Shown piece by piece: positions 55,829 through 64,000 of a stretch of DNA of 64,000 bases (positions are counted from its first letter, which is position 1; each line of letters opens with the position of its first letter). The position numbers and the translations under genes were made by a program. The stretch is from Lentihominibacter butyricus. Its GTDB lineage: Bacteria; Bacillota; Clostridia; Peptostreptococcales; Anaerovoracaceae. The stretch spans positions 1 to 64,000 of the forward strand of contig NZ_JAOQJP010000001.1 of the NCBI RefSeq assembly GCF_025567305.1. The letters are read 5' to 3'. The notes beneath the pieces are model-generated. The model saw nothing but the letters and a program-made list of their open reading frames with translations. It did no database searches and was not told the origin of the DNA.

Positions 55829-56626
55829 ATGGCTTTTAAAGTATTAGTATGCGCAAAACAAGTTCCTGATACAAATGAAATCAGAATCAACCCTGAAACA
55901 GGAACATTGATCAGAGATGGTGTACCTAGTATCCTCAATCCGGATGACGCCAATGCTCTGGAAGAAGCGTTAAAGATTAAAGATAAATTTGATGATGTTC
56001 ACGTTACAGTAATCACCATGGGACCTCCGCAGGCTGAAGCTATGCTGTTCGAATGCATCGCTATGGGCGCAGACGAAGGTATCCTCGTAAGTGACAGAGC
56101 TGTAGGTGGTTCAGATACATGGGCTACTTCAAATGCAATCACTGCTGCTATCAAAAAGTACGGTGAATTTGACATGATCTTTGCAGGACGTCAGGCTATC
56201 GACGGAGACACTGCACAGGTTGGTCCTCAGATCGCAGAAAAATTAGATCTTCCACAGGTTACATATGTTCAGAAGTTCGAAATCAGCGATGACAGAAAGA
56301 AAGTAACTGTAGAAAGACAGCTGGAAGACGGATACGAAGTTATCGAAATCGCACTTCCTTGCATGCTGACTGCAATCAAAGAATTAAATACACCTAGATA
56401 TATGTCGATTTCAGGCATCTTCAATCCTGAAAAAGATATCAAGGTTTGGAATGCTGCAGACATCGAAGTTGACCTTACAACTGTAGGTCTCAAGGCATCC
56501 CCTACAAACGTATTCCGTTCATTCACACCGAAACCAAAGGGCAAAGGCGTTATGCTTGACGGAGATTCTGAAAAGGATCTGGCAAAGAACCTGCTTATCA
56601 ATCTTAAGAAGAAGCACGTTATCTAA
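55829..56626 (+). CDS. etfB: Electron transfer flavoprotein, beta subunit
   Basis: 265 residues. VLVCAKQVPDTNEIRINPETGTLIR and DADNALEEAL-type spacing (here DDANALEEALKIKD) begin the family fold. FAGRQAIDGDTAQVGPQIAEKLDLPQVTYV is the diagnostic C-domain segment. 20 nt after bcd, with AGGAGGG before ATG 55829. Gene order bcd-etfB-etfA is standard for clostridial bifurcating complexes. Confidence 0.94.
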   Translation: MAFKVLVCAKQVPDTNEIRINPETGTLIRDGVPSILNPDDANALEEALKIKDKFDDVHVTVITMGPPQAEAMLFECIAMGADEGILVSDRAVGGSDTWATSNAITAAIKKYGEFDMIFAGRQAIDGDTAQVGPQIAEKLDLPQVTYVQKFEISDDRKKVTVERQLEDGYEVIEIALPCMLTAIKELNTPRYMSISGIFNPEKDIKVWNAADIEVDLTTVGLKASPTNVFRSFTPKPKGKGVMLDGDSEKDLAKNLLINLKKKHVI

Positions 56627-56641
56627 GGAGGGAGAAAGAAC

Positions 56642-57751
56642 ATGTCAACAAATTTTGCGGATTATAAAAATATCTGGGTATATGCAGAACAGCGTGATGG
56701 CAAGTTGATGAACGTGGCACTCGAACTTATCGGCGAAGGTCACAAGTTATCAAGAGACATCAGCGCTGACACAAAAGTTTGTGCTCTGATCGTTGGTAAC
56801 AACGTTGGACATCTGGCACAGGAATGCTTCGAATACGGTGCTGACCAGGTTTACCTTATCGAAGATCCATTACTCGAAAACTTCACAACTGATGGATATA
56901 CAAAAGTTATTTCAGACGCTATCGTTGAATACAAGCCTGAAATCGTAATGTACGGTGCTACACACATCGGAAGAGACTTAGCACCAAGAGTAGCAGCAAG
57001 AATGGATACTGGTCTTACTGCAGACTGTACTCACCTTGACGTAAAAGTTGCAAACTACATCAAGTTCGCAGAAGAAAACACTACTCTGAACACTTCAACT
57101 TTAGACCCTGCAGATCCTGACACTGGATTAAAGATGACAAGACCTGCATTCGGCGGTAACTTAATGGCTACTATTATCTGCCCTAGAACTAGACCGCAGA
57201 TGTCAACAGTAAGACCTGGAGTTATGCAGAAGATGGAAAGAATGGAAGGTGCTACTGGCGAAGTTATCAACGTTAAGCCTGTTATCACTGAAGCTGACAT
57301 CAGAACTAAGATTGTTGAAATCGTTAAATCAGCTAAGGAATTAGTTTCATTAACTGATGCTGACATCATCTGCTCAGGCGGAAGAGGTCTCGGCGATGCT
57401 TCAGGTTTCGAACTGATCAAGCAGTTCGCTGACAAAGTTGGCGGAGTTGTTGGTTCATCAAGAGCAGCTGTAGATGCTGGATGGATCGATCACTCACACC
57501 AGGTTGGACAGACTGGTACTACTGTAAAGCCTAAAATCTACTTTGCATGCGGTATCTCAGGAGCTATCCAGCACCTGGCAGGAATGCAGACATCAGACAT
57601 CATCGTTGCTATCAACAAGGATCCTGATGCTCCTATCTTCGAAGTTGCTGACTACGGTATCGTAGGCGACCTCTACAAGGTAATTCCTGAAATCATCGCT
57701 GAGTGGGACAATGCTGAAGCACTGTTCGATGCAGCAGAAAAGGAAGCGTAA
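56642..57751 (+). CDS. etfA: Electron transfer flavoprotein, alpha subunit
   Basis: 369 residues with the FAD-binding C-terminal domain GGRGLGDASGFELI, VGSSRAAVDAGWIDHSHQVGQTG, and the typical FACGISGAIQHLAGM and INKDPDAPIFEVADYGIVGD. The N-terminal domain IWVYAEQRDGKLMNVALELIG is complete. AAGGAGGGAG precedes ATG 56642, 15 nt after etfB. The synonymous codon choice in bcd-etfBA (GCT/ACT/GTT-rich) differs from surrounding genes, as expected for very high expression. Confidence 0.95.
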   Translation: MSTNFADYKNIWVYAEQRDGKLMNVALELIGEGHKLSRDISADTKVCALIVGNNVGHLAQECFEYGADQVYLIEDPLLENFTTDGYTKVISDAIVEYKPEIVMYGATHIGRDLAPRVAARMDTGLTADCTHLDVKVANYIKFAEENTTLNTSTLDPADPDTGLKMTRPAFGGNLMATIICPRTRPQMSTVRPGVMQKMERMEGATGEVINVKPVITEADIRTKIVEIVKSAKELVSLTDADIICSGGRGLGDASGFELIKQFADKVGGVVGSSRAAVDAGWIDHSHQVGQTGTTVKPKIYFACGISGAIQHLAGMQTSDIIVAINKDPDAPIFEVADYGIVGDLYKVIPEIIAEWDNAEALFDAAEKEA

Positions 57752-57800
57752 GCTTTACAGCTTTTAAAGCGGACGAGTAAAATCGTATAATGAAATCAAA

Positions 57801-57835
57801 GACCTCAGACTTGAAAGAGTCCGGGGTCTTTTTGT
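57801..57835 (+). terminator. Terminator of the bcd-etfBA operon
   Basis: GACCTCAGACT / AGAGTCCGGGGTC paired around TTGAA, followed by five T residues. Confidence 0.88.
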
Positions 57836-57841
57836 ATAAGG

Positions 57842-57868
57842 AAAACCCCGCGTTTAACGCGGGGTTCC
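57842..57868 (-). terminator. Terminator of maf
   Basis: Perfect AACCCCGCGTT / AACGCGGGGTT hairpin with a T-rich tail on the minus strand. Confidence 0.88.
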
Positions 57869-57931
57869 GTTTTGCTGTATAAAGAAAACATGCATTAAAT
57901 GTGGGTCCCTGTTGGCACTCTGCACCTATAG

Positions 57932-58525
57932 CTATAGCTTCAGTAATGCAGCTATCCTTTCCCATGGAAAGCCCACGACATTGTCATAGTCGCCTTCGAT
58001 ATGGTCTATGTATTTTCCAAAAGTGCCCTGGATCGCGTAGCCGCCGGCCTTGTCGTAGGGTTCTGCGGTATTTACATAAGCAAGGAGCTCATCATCGCTG
58101 TAGTCTTTAAAAAATACGGAGGTCGTTTCGTAAAAGCATTCTTTTCTCTTAAATGACTGAAGCGGCGAGCTGCTTTGAGCGGAGCCTGTTTCGAGGATGC
58201 ATACCCCGGTGATGACATGATGGGTATCATTTCGCAGCTCATGCAGCGTATGGAATGCATCGCCACTGTCGTGCGGCTTTCCGATGATCTGCCCTTTATA
58301 TTCCACGATTGTATCAGCCGATATGTAGATGCTGTCCGGTTTATAGTGCAAAGTCGCTGTGTGGACGGCTTTTTTGAAAGCAAGGTACATGACCGAAGCT
58401 TCGGGTGTCATGTAAAAGGGCAGGTTTTCGTTCACGTCTGCAGGTCGTATTTCCGGATCGAGTCCGTGATCCTTCATTATTTCTATCCTTCTCGGTGAGC
58501 CGGATGCAAGTATTATATTTTTCAT
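57932..58525 (-). CDS. maf: Maf-family nucleoside triphosphate pyrophosphatase
   Basis: Hydrolyses non-canonical or excess NTPs (dTTP/UTP-type); family members also restrain septation. 197 residues. LASGSPRRIEIMKDHG is the N-terminal signature, SADTIVEYKGQIIGKP the active-site region, and AEPYDKAGGYAIQGTFGKYI and NVVGFPW the C-terminal ones. A GAGAGGATC-type ribosome-binding site precedes ATG 58525. Convergent with the etf operon. Confidence 0.93.
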   Translation of the reverse strand: MKNIILASGSPRRIEIMKDHGLDPEIRPADVNENLPFYMTPEASVMYLAFKKAVHTATLHYKPDSIYISADTIVEYKGQIIGKPHDSGDAFHTLHELRNDTHHVITGVCILETGSAQSSSPLQSFKRKECFYETTSVFFKDYSDDELLAYVNTAEPYDKAGGYAIQGTFGKYIDHIEGDYDNVVGFPWERIAALLKL

Positions 58526-58678
58526 AGGCAGATCCTCTCTTTCATTTATCCTGAAAACGGTGTCGTTTTTGGAGATACCGATATTATTATTTTGATATTT
58601 TTCTGTTTTTCGGTTTATTATAGCACAAATGGAAATAATAAACGAGACGGTAAAATGAACAGGGGGAGAGTTGGAGAG

Positions 58679-59167
58679 ATGACTGGCAACAGAAACGACG
58701 ATAACAAGGGTATGCCTGAGAAAAAACAGATCGCAAAGGCTTATGAAAAATATTCTGAGAAGTTTACGCCGAAGCCGAAGTATTTAAAAAACTCGCTAAA
58801 GGCTTTTCTGACAGGAGGAGCGATATGTATGGTGTCTCTGTGGGCTGAAAACCGGTTTATTGCAGCCGGTGCATCTGAAAAAAATGCGTCTGCGTATGTG
58901 GTGATGCTGCTGATAATGTCGGCGCAGCTGCTGACCGGTCTCGGATGGTTCGATACGATAGGAAAATTCGCAGGAGCGGGAGTGATAGTTCCGATAACGG
59001 GATTTGCGAATTCGATGGTGGCTCCGGCGCTGGAGTACAAGAAGGAAGGTGTGGTGCTTGGCGTCGGTGCGAAGCTGTTTTCGCTGGCCGGGCCTGTGCT
59101 GGTGACCGGTATAACTATCTCTATGGTAACAGGGTTCATATACTGGCTGATCGGTATCTTTCTGTGA
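58679..59167 (+). CDS. spoVAC: Stage V sporulation protein AC
   Basis: About 162 residues, polytopic membrane protein of the SpoVA channel that moves Ca-dipicolinate into and out of the spore core. FLTGGAICMVSLW and the following FVGAGVIVPITGFANSMVAPALEYKKEG-like segment (AGAGVIVPITGFANSM here) are diagnostic. ATG 58679 follows AGGGGGAGAG; an alternative start at 58655 has no ribosome-binding site. Neighbours spoVAD and spoVAE complete the core trio. No clear sigma-G promoter could be called by eye. Confidence 0.92.
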   Translation: MTGNRNDDNKGMPEKKQIAKAYEKYSEKFTPKPKYLKNSLKAFLTGGAICMVSLWAENRFIAAGASEKNASAYVVMLLIMSAQLLTGLGWFDTIGKFAGAGVIVPITGFANSMVAPALEYKKEGVVLGVGAKLFSLAGPVLVTGITISMVTGFIYWLIGIFL

Positions 59168-59292
59168 ACTGACCAGTGTGGAAATGATCAGCGCGGATAT
59201 GGACTGATCTGTGCGGATATGGCTTGCCGGTGCGGACAGCCGTATCGCAGGCAGTGTTGTAAGCTGCAGCGTAAAACTCTCAGGAGGTTGTG

Positions 59293-60351
59293 ATGAAAGG
59301 CAGAAAACAGACTATTTTTTTTAAAAACAGGCCATATATCATAGGCACGTATTCCATAGGCGGCGTCAAGGAGGACGAGGGGCCTATGCATGAATGGTTC
59401 GATCAGTGTCTGGAGGACGATACCTACGGGGAGAAAACCTGGGAAAAAGCGGAAAGCAAGATGCTGAAGACAGCTATAGTGAAGGCAATGGAACGTTCGG
59501 GAAAGAGCAGTGATGATATAGGCGCGATGCTCAGCGGTGATTTGCTCAACCAGCTGATGTCATCCTCTTTTATGGCGAGAGATATGCACATTCCTTTTCT
59601 GGGGATGTATGGTGCATGTTCGACGATGACTGAATCGATGATACTCGGCTCTGTCCTGGTGGACGGCGGATACAGTGACAATGTGATCGCCGGCGCATCG
59701 AGTCATTACTGTACTGCTGAGAGGCAGTTCAGGATGCCGCTCGAGCATGGTAATCAGAGGCCGCCATCTGCTCAGTGGACGGCTACAGCGGCAGGTGCAG
59801 TGCTGATTGCTTCGGCGGACAGCGATAGAAGGATGAGTTCGGATGAGAACGGCAGGGTGAGCAGGATCAGACGTATACGTGTAGAAAGCGGCACGATCGG
59901 GAAAGTCATCGATGCCGGTGTGAAAGATGCCAATCAGATGGGGAGCGCTATGGCGCCGGCTGCTGTAGATACACTTCTCAATCATCTTCAGGATACGGGG
60001 AGGACTCTGGATCACTATGATGCTGTGTTTACCGGGGATCTGGGATTCATAGGCAAAAGCATCGTCGAAGATCTGCTCGTCGATGCGGGATTTGACAAAG
60101 CGGTGATAGATGCTGTATACGATGACTGCGGCGCGATGATATATGAAAAGGAGCAGGATGTTCACAGCGGCGGCAGCGGCTGCGGCTGTTCGGCGTCGCT
60201 TTTTGCCGGATATGTATGCGGGAAGCTCAGAAAAGGCGACTTCCGCAAAGTCCTGATCATGTCCACAGGTGCGCTTTTATCTACTATAAGTCCGTTCCAG
60301 GGGGAGTCCATTCCCGGAATAGCCCATGCGGTTTCGCTGGAGGCAGAGTGA
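59293..60351 (+). CDS. spoVAD: Stage V sporulation protein AD
   Basis: About 352 residues, thiolase-like soluble subunit of the SpoVA complex that binds dipicolinate. FLGMYGACSTMTESMIL and VIAGASSHYCTAERQFRMPLEHGNQRPPSAQWT, together with GSGCGCSAS near the C terminus, are conserved. ATG 59293 follows AGGAGG; the adjacent GTG 59290 is less likely. The catalytic Cys of thiolases is not expected to act here. Confidence 0.92.
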   Translation: MKGRKQTIFFKNRPYIIGTYSIGGVKEDEGPMHEWFDQCLEDDTYGEKTWEKAESKMLKTAIVKAMERSGKSSDDIGAMLSGDLLNQLMSSSFMARDMHIPFLGMYGACSTMTESMILGSVLVDGGYSDNVIAGASSHYCTAERQFRMPLEHGNQRPPSAQWTATAAGAVLIASADSDRRMSSDENGRVSRIRRIRVESGTIGKVIDAGVKDANQMGSAMAPAAVDTLLNHLQDTGRTLDHYDAVFTGDLGFIGKSIVEDLLVDAGFDKAVIDAVYDDCGAMIYEKEQDVHSGGSGCGCSASLFAGYVCGKLRKGDFRKVLIMSTGALLSTISPFQGESIPGIAHAVSLEAE

Positions 60352-60434
60352 CGTGCAGGCAGGGATCTCATAATAGATAAAGAACAGAAGAAAAATAAAA
60401 TAAAAAGTATCTGAGAATGGAGTGAAGTGTTGAC

Positions 60435-60788
60435 ATGGATTATATATATGCTTTCGTAACGGGAGGCGCTATATGCGTCGTGGGACAGCTGCTGATGGAT
60501 GCGACGAGGCTTACGGCGCCGAGGGTGCTGGTGCTGCTGGTCTGCGCCGGAGCTGTGCTGCAGGCTTTCGGGTTGTATGAATACCTCGTCCGGTTCGCAG
60601 GAACGGGCGCCAGAGTACCGCTGCCGGGGTTCGGGTACAATCTGGTCAAAGGTGCTGTTGAAGGCGCAGAAAAAGGGCTTTTCGAGGCAGTTACAGGAGG
60701 ATTGAAAGCGGCGGCAGGGGGGATAACCGTAGCTATAGGCTGGGGATATCTTATCGCTGTGATATTCAACCCCAAGTCGGTAAGATGA
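60435..60788 (+). CDS. spoVAE: Stage V sporulation protein AE (SpoVAEb type)
   Basis: 117-residue membrane protein, related in sequence to SpoVAC: FVTGGAICVVGQLLMD at the N terminus and RVPLPGFGYNLVKGAVEGAEK. Three to four hydrophobic segments. A weak GGAGTG site precedes ATG 60435. Completes spoVAC-AD-AE; the classic spoVAA, AB and AF genes are absent here, as in many clostridia. Confidence 0.9.
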   Translation: MDYIYAFVTGGAICVVGQLLMDATRLTAPRVLVLLVCAGAVLQAFGLYEYLVRFAGTGARVPLPGFGYNLVKGAVEGAEKGLFEAVTGGLKAAAGGITVAIGWGYLIAVIFNPKSVR

Positions 60789-60853
60789 TATGTATTAAAA
60801 AGATCTCTGCGTCAAATGATCAGTATTCGGCGGAGTCGACTTTTGTTCTATAA

Positions 60854-60890
60854 AAAAACAGTGACTGACAGATGTCGATCACTGTTTTTG
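60854..60890 (+). terminator. Terminator after spoVAE
   Basis: AAAAACAGTGA / TCACTGTTTTT stem with a 14-nt loop and T run. Confidence 0.88.
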
Positions 60891-60948
60891 TCATTATTCA
60901 GAATTCAGATCAGCGGGGCCGGTCGTGTTTATGAGGTGTATCCTATCA

Positions 60949-63888
60949 TCAGTTGTTATCTCCGCTGCTTGAAGATTCGCTGCCTGATGAAGGTGTCATC
61001 GATGATGACTCTTCACTGCTGGACGGCTCTTCACTGCTCGATGGCTGGGTAGTGGATTCCCCCTGAGTTGCGGAAGGTGTGAGTCCTGTCTTGGAATACG
61101 TTCCGTCGGTGTAATATTCACCGCCGTAGCTTATTACATTGCTAGGCTTTTCTCTGAAAGAAGCTCTAGGAATGTCAGCGCAAACTCTTTCCATGATATT
61201 TGACCAGAAGCTTGCAGACTGCGCACTGCCTGCAGTAAGGTCTATGTTTACATCGTTACCCATCCATAATGCTGCGGAATACTGCGGTGTAAAGCCTGCG
61301 AACCATGCATCGTAGTTGTTATCGGTAGTACCGGTCTTGCCGCCTACCGGCTGTGAACTGATATTGGCGTTGCCTGCGATACCCTGCGTTACTACAGTGT
61401 GAAGTATATCAGTCATTATCCATGCTACACCTTCGTTATATACCTGTTCACCTTCCGATGATTTCTCGAAGAGGACTTCATCCTTTGAATTGAGAACCTT
61501 TGTATATGAAATAGGGTTTTTGTAAACTCCTCCATTCGGGAATGTAGCGTATGCTGCAGTGAGCTCGAGAGGGGAGATACCCTGTGTCATACCGCCCAGA
61601 GCAAGAGCTGCAGGATTCAGGTCGTTTACTTCACCTTCGTCATCCACTGTTGTTATACCGACTTTCTTCAGCATGGATGCTGCATAATCAGGACCGATCT
61701 GAAGATAGATCTTTACTGCGCAGACGTTTACTGACTGCTGAAGCGCTGTACGGAAGGACATCTGGCCACGGTAACCGCTGTAGAAGTTCTTAGGCCATGT
61801 CGCACCGTTAAATGTAAGAGGTGCGTCGTTGATGATGCTTCCGGCAGTTATGTATTTGCCCCAGTTGCTTCCGTCACTGCTGTCGAGGCTCATTGTCTTG
61901 CCGTCTTTTTCATATTCATAGCTCATCTGGAGAGCAGGTCCGTATACAGCGATAGGCTTTACGGATGAACCAGGCTGTCTAGGGTTTGTAGCTCTGTTGA
62001 AGAGCTGTTTTCCGGATGTGCCTCGTCCGCCGATCATAGCTTTGATTTCACCGGTCTCGTTCTCCATGATAACCATCGCAGCCTGCGGCTGTCTGGTCTT
62101 CTGTTTGAGACTGTAGTTGCCGCTGTTGACGGTATAGCTGTCTCCGCTCTTTACGAAGAATTCAGGGTAGTCCGTGAAGAACTGTGCCGAAATGATTGCG
62201 TTTCCGTCACCGTCGACTGTCTTGTAACCCTGAGGGATGGAAAGTGCACCGCTTTCTATGAAGTAGAATGTGCCGCCTTCGCTCGTGTACATTCCCTTGA
62301 ATTCTATGCTTACGTCAGGCTCGTCGTTGACTTCTATCTCATAGATATTGAGTCGTTTTCCGGCAAGGATCTTCATGCTGCCGTCGCTCTCCATAGTGTA
62401 TTCGTCGCTTGTCAGCGTGAATTCATCATTGCTGTTGAAATAGTGCGAGTAGTCGTATAGAAGTATATCTCCGTTATCGTCAAGCAGGTCTCCGGAACTG
62501 TTCGTTCGGGCATATCCGATGCCTGCGTAGTTGCTGTCATCGCTGAATTCATCTTCGACGATGGACTGTATGCTGGAATCCATAGTTGTGTAGATCTTGA
62601 GGCCGCCTGAATATATCATATTCTGCGCATCGGAGCGATCCACACCGTATTCGGATACTATGTCGTCAGTGAGCTGATCGACTGCGTAGTCGGTGAAGTA
62701 GGAAGTGAGGCTTCCGCTTGACGATATGCCGAGCTTCATGTGGTTCTTGAGGTCATCATTCAGGCACTCGCTTTCCTGTTCAGCTGTTATGTACCCTGCA
62801 TTCTTCATGTTTACGAGTACTGCATCACGTCTGTCTTTTGAGATATCTCCGTTGTACAGATAAGTGACAGAGTCCACACTTGTGAGCACAGGCAGCGATG
62901 TATTGCTGTTGTCGTAGTCAGCCTTGATCAGCGCATATGTGTCAGGCGACTGAGGCATAGCTGCGAGTGCCGCGCATTCGAGCGTATCCAGTTCAGGAAC
63001 ATCTTTTGAAAAGTATGCCTGTGATGCAGCCTGTATGCCGTATGAATTGAATCCCAGGTAGATAGTATTCAGATAGGCTTCCATTATTTCTTCTTTTGTT
63101 AGGTTTTTCTCAAGTACTATCGTGCAGTAAGCCTCCGAGATCTTTCTGCTGAGACTTCGCTGGCTCTTGATCTCAGACAGGTAAACGTTTCTCGCAAGCT
63201 GCTGAGTTACCGTACTTGTACCGCTTATCTGACCGCCTCCGAGTACGCTGTCCTTGATTGCGCCGACCATTCTGATAAAGTTGAAGCCGTTATGCGACCA
63301 GAACTTCTTGTCTTCTATGGAAACGACTGCGTTGACCATGTCTTCAGGGATATCGTCGTATTTTACGATAGTTCTGTTGCCATCGGAAAAATAGAGATTT
63401 TCGATCTCATTGCCGTCAGAATCATACATTACCGATCTCTGTGAAAGCATCGAATAAATATCATCTGTATTGATCTTAGGTGCTGTAGTGAACACGATAC
63501 CTACGTAGATACCGACAGCCATGATCAGTCCGACAACGAGCAGGGCTGCAGATTTCAGTACTATCGAAAGAGTGGTGTCGTTTGATTTCAGGCCGTTGCT
63601 GTTTGCCATTTTCTTAAGGAAAGATGCACGCTTTCCCGATCCTGCAGATGAAGATCCGGCCTGCTGTCTGCCCTGTGCCGAAGCTGTGCGGTCAGTCGGT
63701 CTGCCATTTCTGCGTGAATTGTCTCGGCCGCTCCGGGATGATCTTCTCCTGCCCGCGACACTGCTTTCCGTATAAGCGGTGCCGACATTGTCTGCACCGC
63801 TGCGATTAGCCTGATCTGCCGGTGTCTGAGGCTGATCAAACTGAGCGAAAAACTCATCATCTGTTTTGTTGTTATATTTATCAGACAA
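60949..63888 (-). CDS. Class A penicillin-binding protein (bifunctional transglycosylase/transpeptidase)
   Basis: 979 residues. A basic, Arg/Ser-rich cytoplasmic N terminus (1-100) precedes a single helix (SAALLVVGLIMAVGIYVGIV, about 110-130). The glycosyltransferase 51 domain has SIEDKKFWSHNG and STVTQQLARN; the transpeptidase domain has SxxK in GSSVKPIAV, SxN in QSVNVCAV and KTGT in GGKTGTTDNN. The C terminus is a Ser/Glu/Thr-rich tail (last ~45 residues), probably extracellular and disordered. The start codon is TTG 63888, with AGGAGGAAAAG at good spacing. Confidence 0.93.
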   Translation of the reverse strand: MSDKYNNKTDDEFFAQFDQPQTPADQANRSGADNVGTAYTESSVAGRRRSSRSGRDNSRRNGRPTDRTASAQGRQQAGSSSAGSGKRASFLKKMANSNGLKSNDTTLSIVLKSAALLVVGLIMAVGIYVGIVFTTAPKINTDDIYSMLSQRSVMYDSDGNEIENLYFSDGNRTIVKYDDIPEDMVNAVVSIEDKKFWSHNGFNFIRMVGAIKDSVLGGGQISGTSTVTQQLARNVYLSEIKSQRSLSRKISEAYCTIVLEKNLTKEEIMEAYLNTIYLGFNSYGIQAASQAYFSKDVPELDTLECAALAAMPQSPDTYALIKADYDNSNTSLPVLTSVDSVTYLYNGDISKDRRDAVLVNMKNAGYITAEQESECLNDDLKNHMKLGISSSGSLTSYFTDYAVDQLTDDIVSEYGVDRSDAQNMIYSGGLKIYTTMDSSIQSIVEDEFSDDSNYAGIGYARTNSSGDLLDDNGDILLYDYSHYFNSNDEFTLTSDEYTMESDGSMKILAGKRLNIYEIEVNDEPDVSIEFKGMYTSEGGTFYFIESGALSIPQGYKTVDGDGNAIISAQFFTDYPEFFVKSGDSYTVNSGNYSLKQKTRQPQAAMVIMENETGEIKAMIGGRGTSGKQLFNRATNPRQPGSSVKPIAVYGPALQMSYEYEKDGKTMSLDSSDGSNWGKYITAGSIINDAPLTFNGATWPKNFYSGYRGQMSFRTALQQSVNVCAVKIYLQIGPDYAASMLKKVGITTVDDEGEVNDLNPAALALGGMTQGISPLELTAAYATFPNGGVYKNPISYTKVLNSKDEVLFEKSSEGEQVYNEGVAWIMTDILHTVVTQGIAGNANISSQPVGGKTGTTDNNYDAWFAGFTPQYSAALWMGNDVNIDLTAGSAQSASFWSNIMERVCADIPRASFREKPSNVISYGGEYYTDGTYSKTGLTPSATQGESTTQPSSSEEPSSSEESSSMTPSSGSESSSSGDNN

Positions 63889-63925
63889 AATCTTTTCCTC
63901 CTAGTTTTTTGAATTAGTCGACATA

Positions 63926-63954
63926 ATTATACCATTAAAGAAATGAAAAGTAAA
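63926..63954 (-). promoter_or_regulatory. Promoter of the penicillin-binding protein gene
   Basis: On the minus strand: TTTACT (63954-63949), 17-nt spacer, perfect TATAAT (63931-63926). Confidence 0.7.
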
Positions 63955-63980
63955 AGAAAATAGGCAAGTTTCACAGAGCC

Positions 63981-63986
63981 TTGACA
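63981..63986 (+). promoter_or_regulatory. -35 element of a divergent gene beyond the window
   Basis: Consensus TTGACA followed by 14 A+T-rich bases to the window end. The -10 would fall just outside. Confidence 0.4.
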
Positions 63987-64000
63987 AAAATAGTTTTATG

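Overview
The window looks like a chromosome segment of an anaerobic, spore-forming member of the Clostridia. Evidence from the sequence: a clostridial 16S rRNA gene; sporulation and germination genes (spmA, spmB, a spoIID-type gene, spoVAC, spoVAD, spoVAE); a class 3 fructose-1,6-bisphosphatase; oxygen-sensitive two-subunit fumarate hydratase; rubrerythrin; a glycyl-radical-enzyme activase; and a bcd-etfB-etfA plus hbd set for butyryl-CoA/crotonyl-CoA chemistry. The 16S reads to me like the Anaerovoracaceae (former Clostridiales Family XIII), but that is an impression and not a database match.

The left 15 kb is an accessory, partly decayed region. A complete-looking IS4-family element (1-1636, 86-bp perfect terminal inverted repeats) sits directly against the 3' half of a Kef-type cation/proton antiporter. 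It is followed by an orphan glycyl-radical activase, a class III aminotransferase, an amino-acid permease and a metal-dependent amidohydrolase. At about 7699 the amidohydrolase terminator is fused to a response regulator lacking the first part of its receiver domain. The matching sensor kinase has the short-loop, intramembrane-sensing layout of Bce-type kinases, and an orphan ABC ATPase without permease lies 5 kb away. Between them are a lipoate-protein ligase with a 3' frameshift, a MATE exporter, a P-loop ATPase with a damaged 5' end and a Nudix protein with an altered Nudix box. Two 157-bp MITE-like elements with matching inverted ends (9437-9593 and 13478-13634) bracket the ligase-MATE-ATPase block.

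From 15 to 22 kb lie a YccF-type protein, a PhzF-family enzyme and a full rRNA operon (16S - tRNA-Ala(TGC) - 23S - 5S) behind two strong tandem promoters. One unresolved base (N) lies in the 16S-tRNA spacer.

The right 42 kb is ordinary, compact clostridial chromosome. In order: hbd; a two-component system followed by a small membrane protein and an XRE regulator; a housekeeping run (membrane-anchored basic protein, tmk, holB, ricT-like PSP1 gene, trmN6-like methyltransferase); spmA/spmB; an abrB/spoVT-type regulator; murA; rubrerythrin; the feoA-feoB-Cys-rich-protein iron operon; spoIID; a flavodoxin-fold reductase; fumarate hydratase alpha and beta; metY-metA for direct sulfhydrylation of homoserine; a LuxR-type regulator divergent from a transporter/amidohydrolase/hydantoinase catabolic operon; fbp; bcd-etfBA; maf; spoVAC-AD-AE; and a class A penicillin-binding protein.

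I found no CRISPR array, prophage or recognisable defence island. The least explained items are the paired MITE-like elements with their cargo, the LuxR/transporter/HyuAB catabolic module, the structured leader and operator in front of bcd, the repeat-rich region in front of murA, and a 43-codon ORF in front of fbp.
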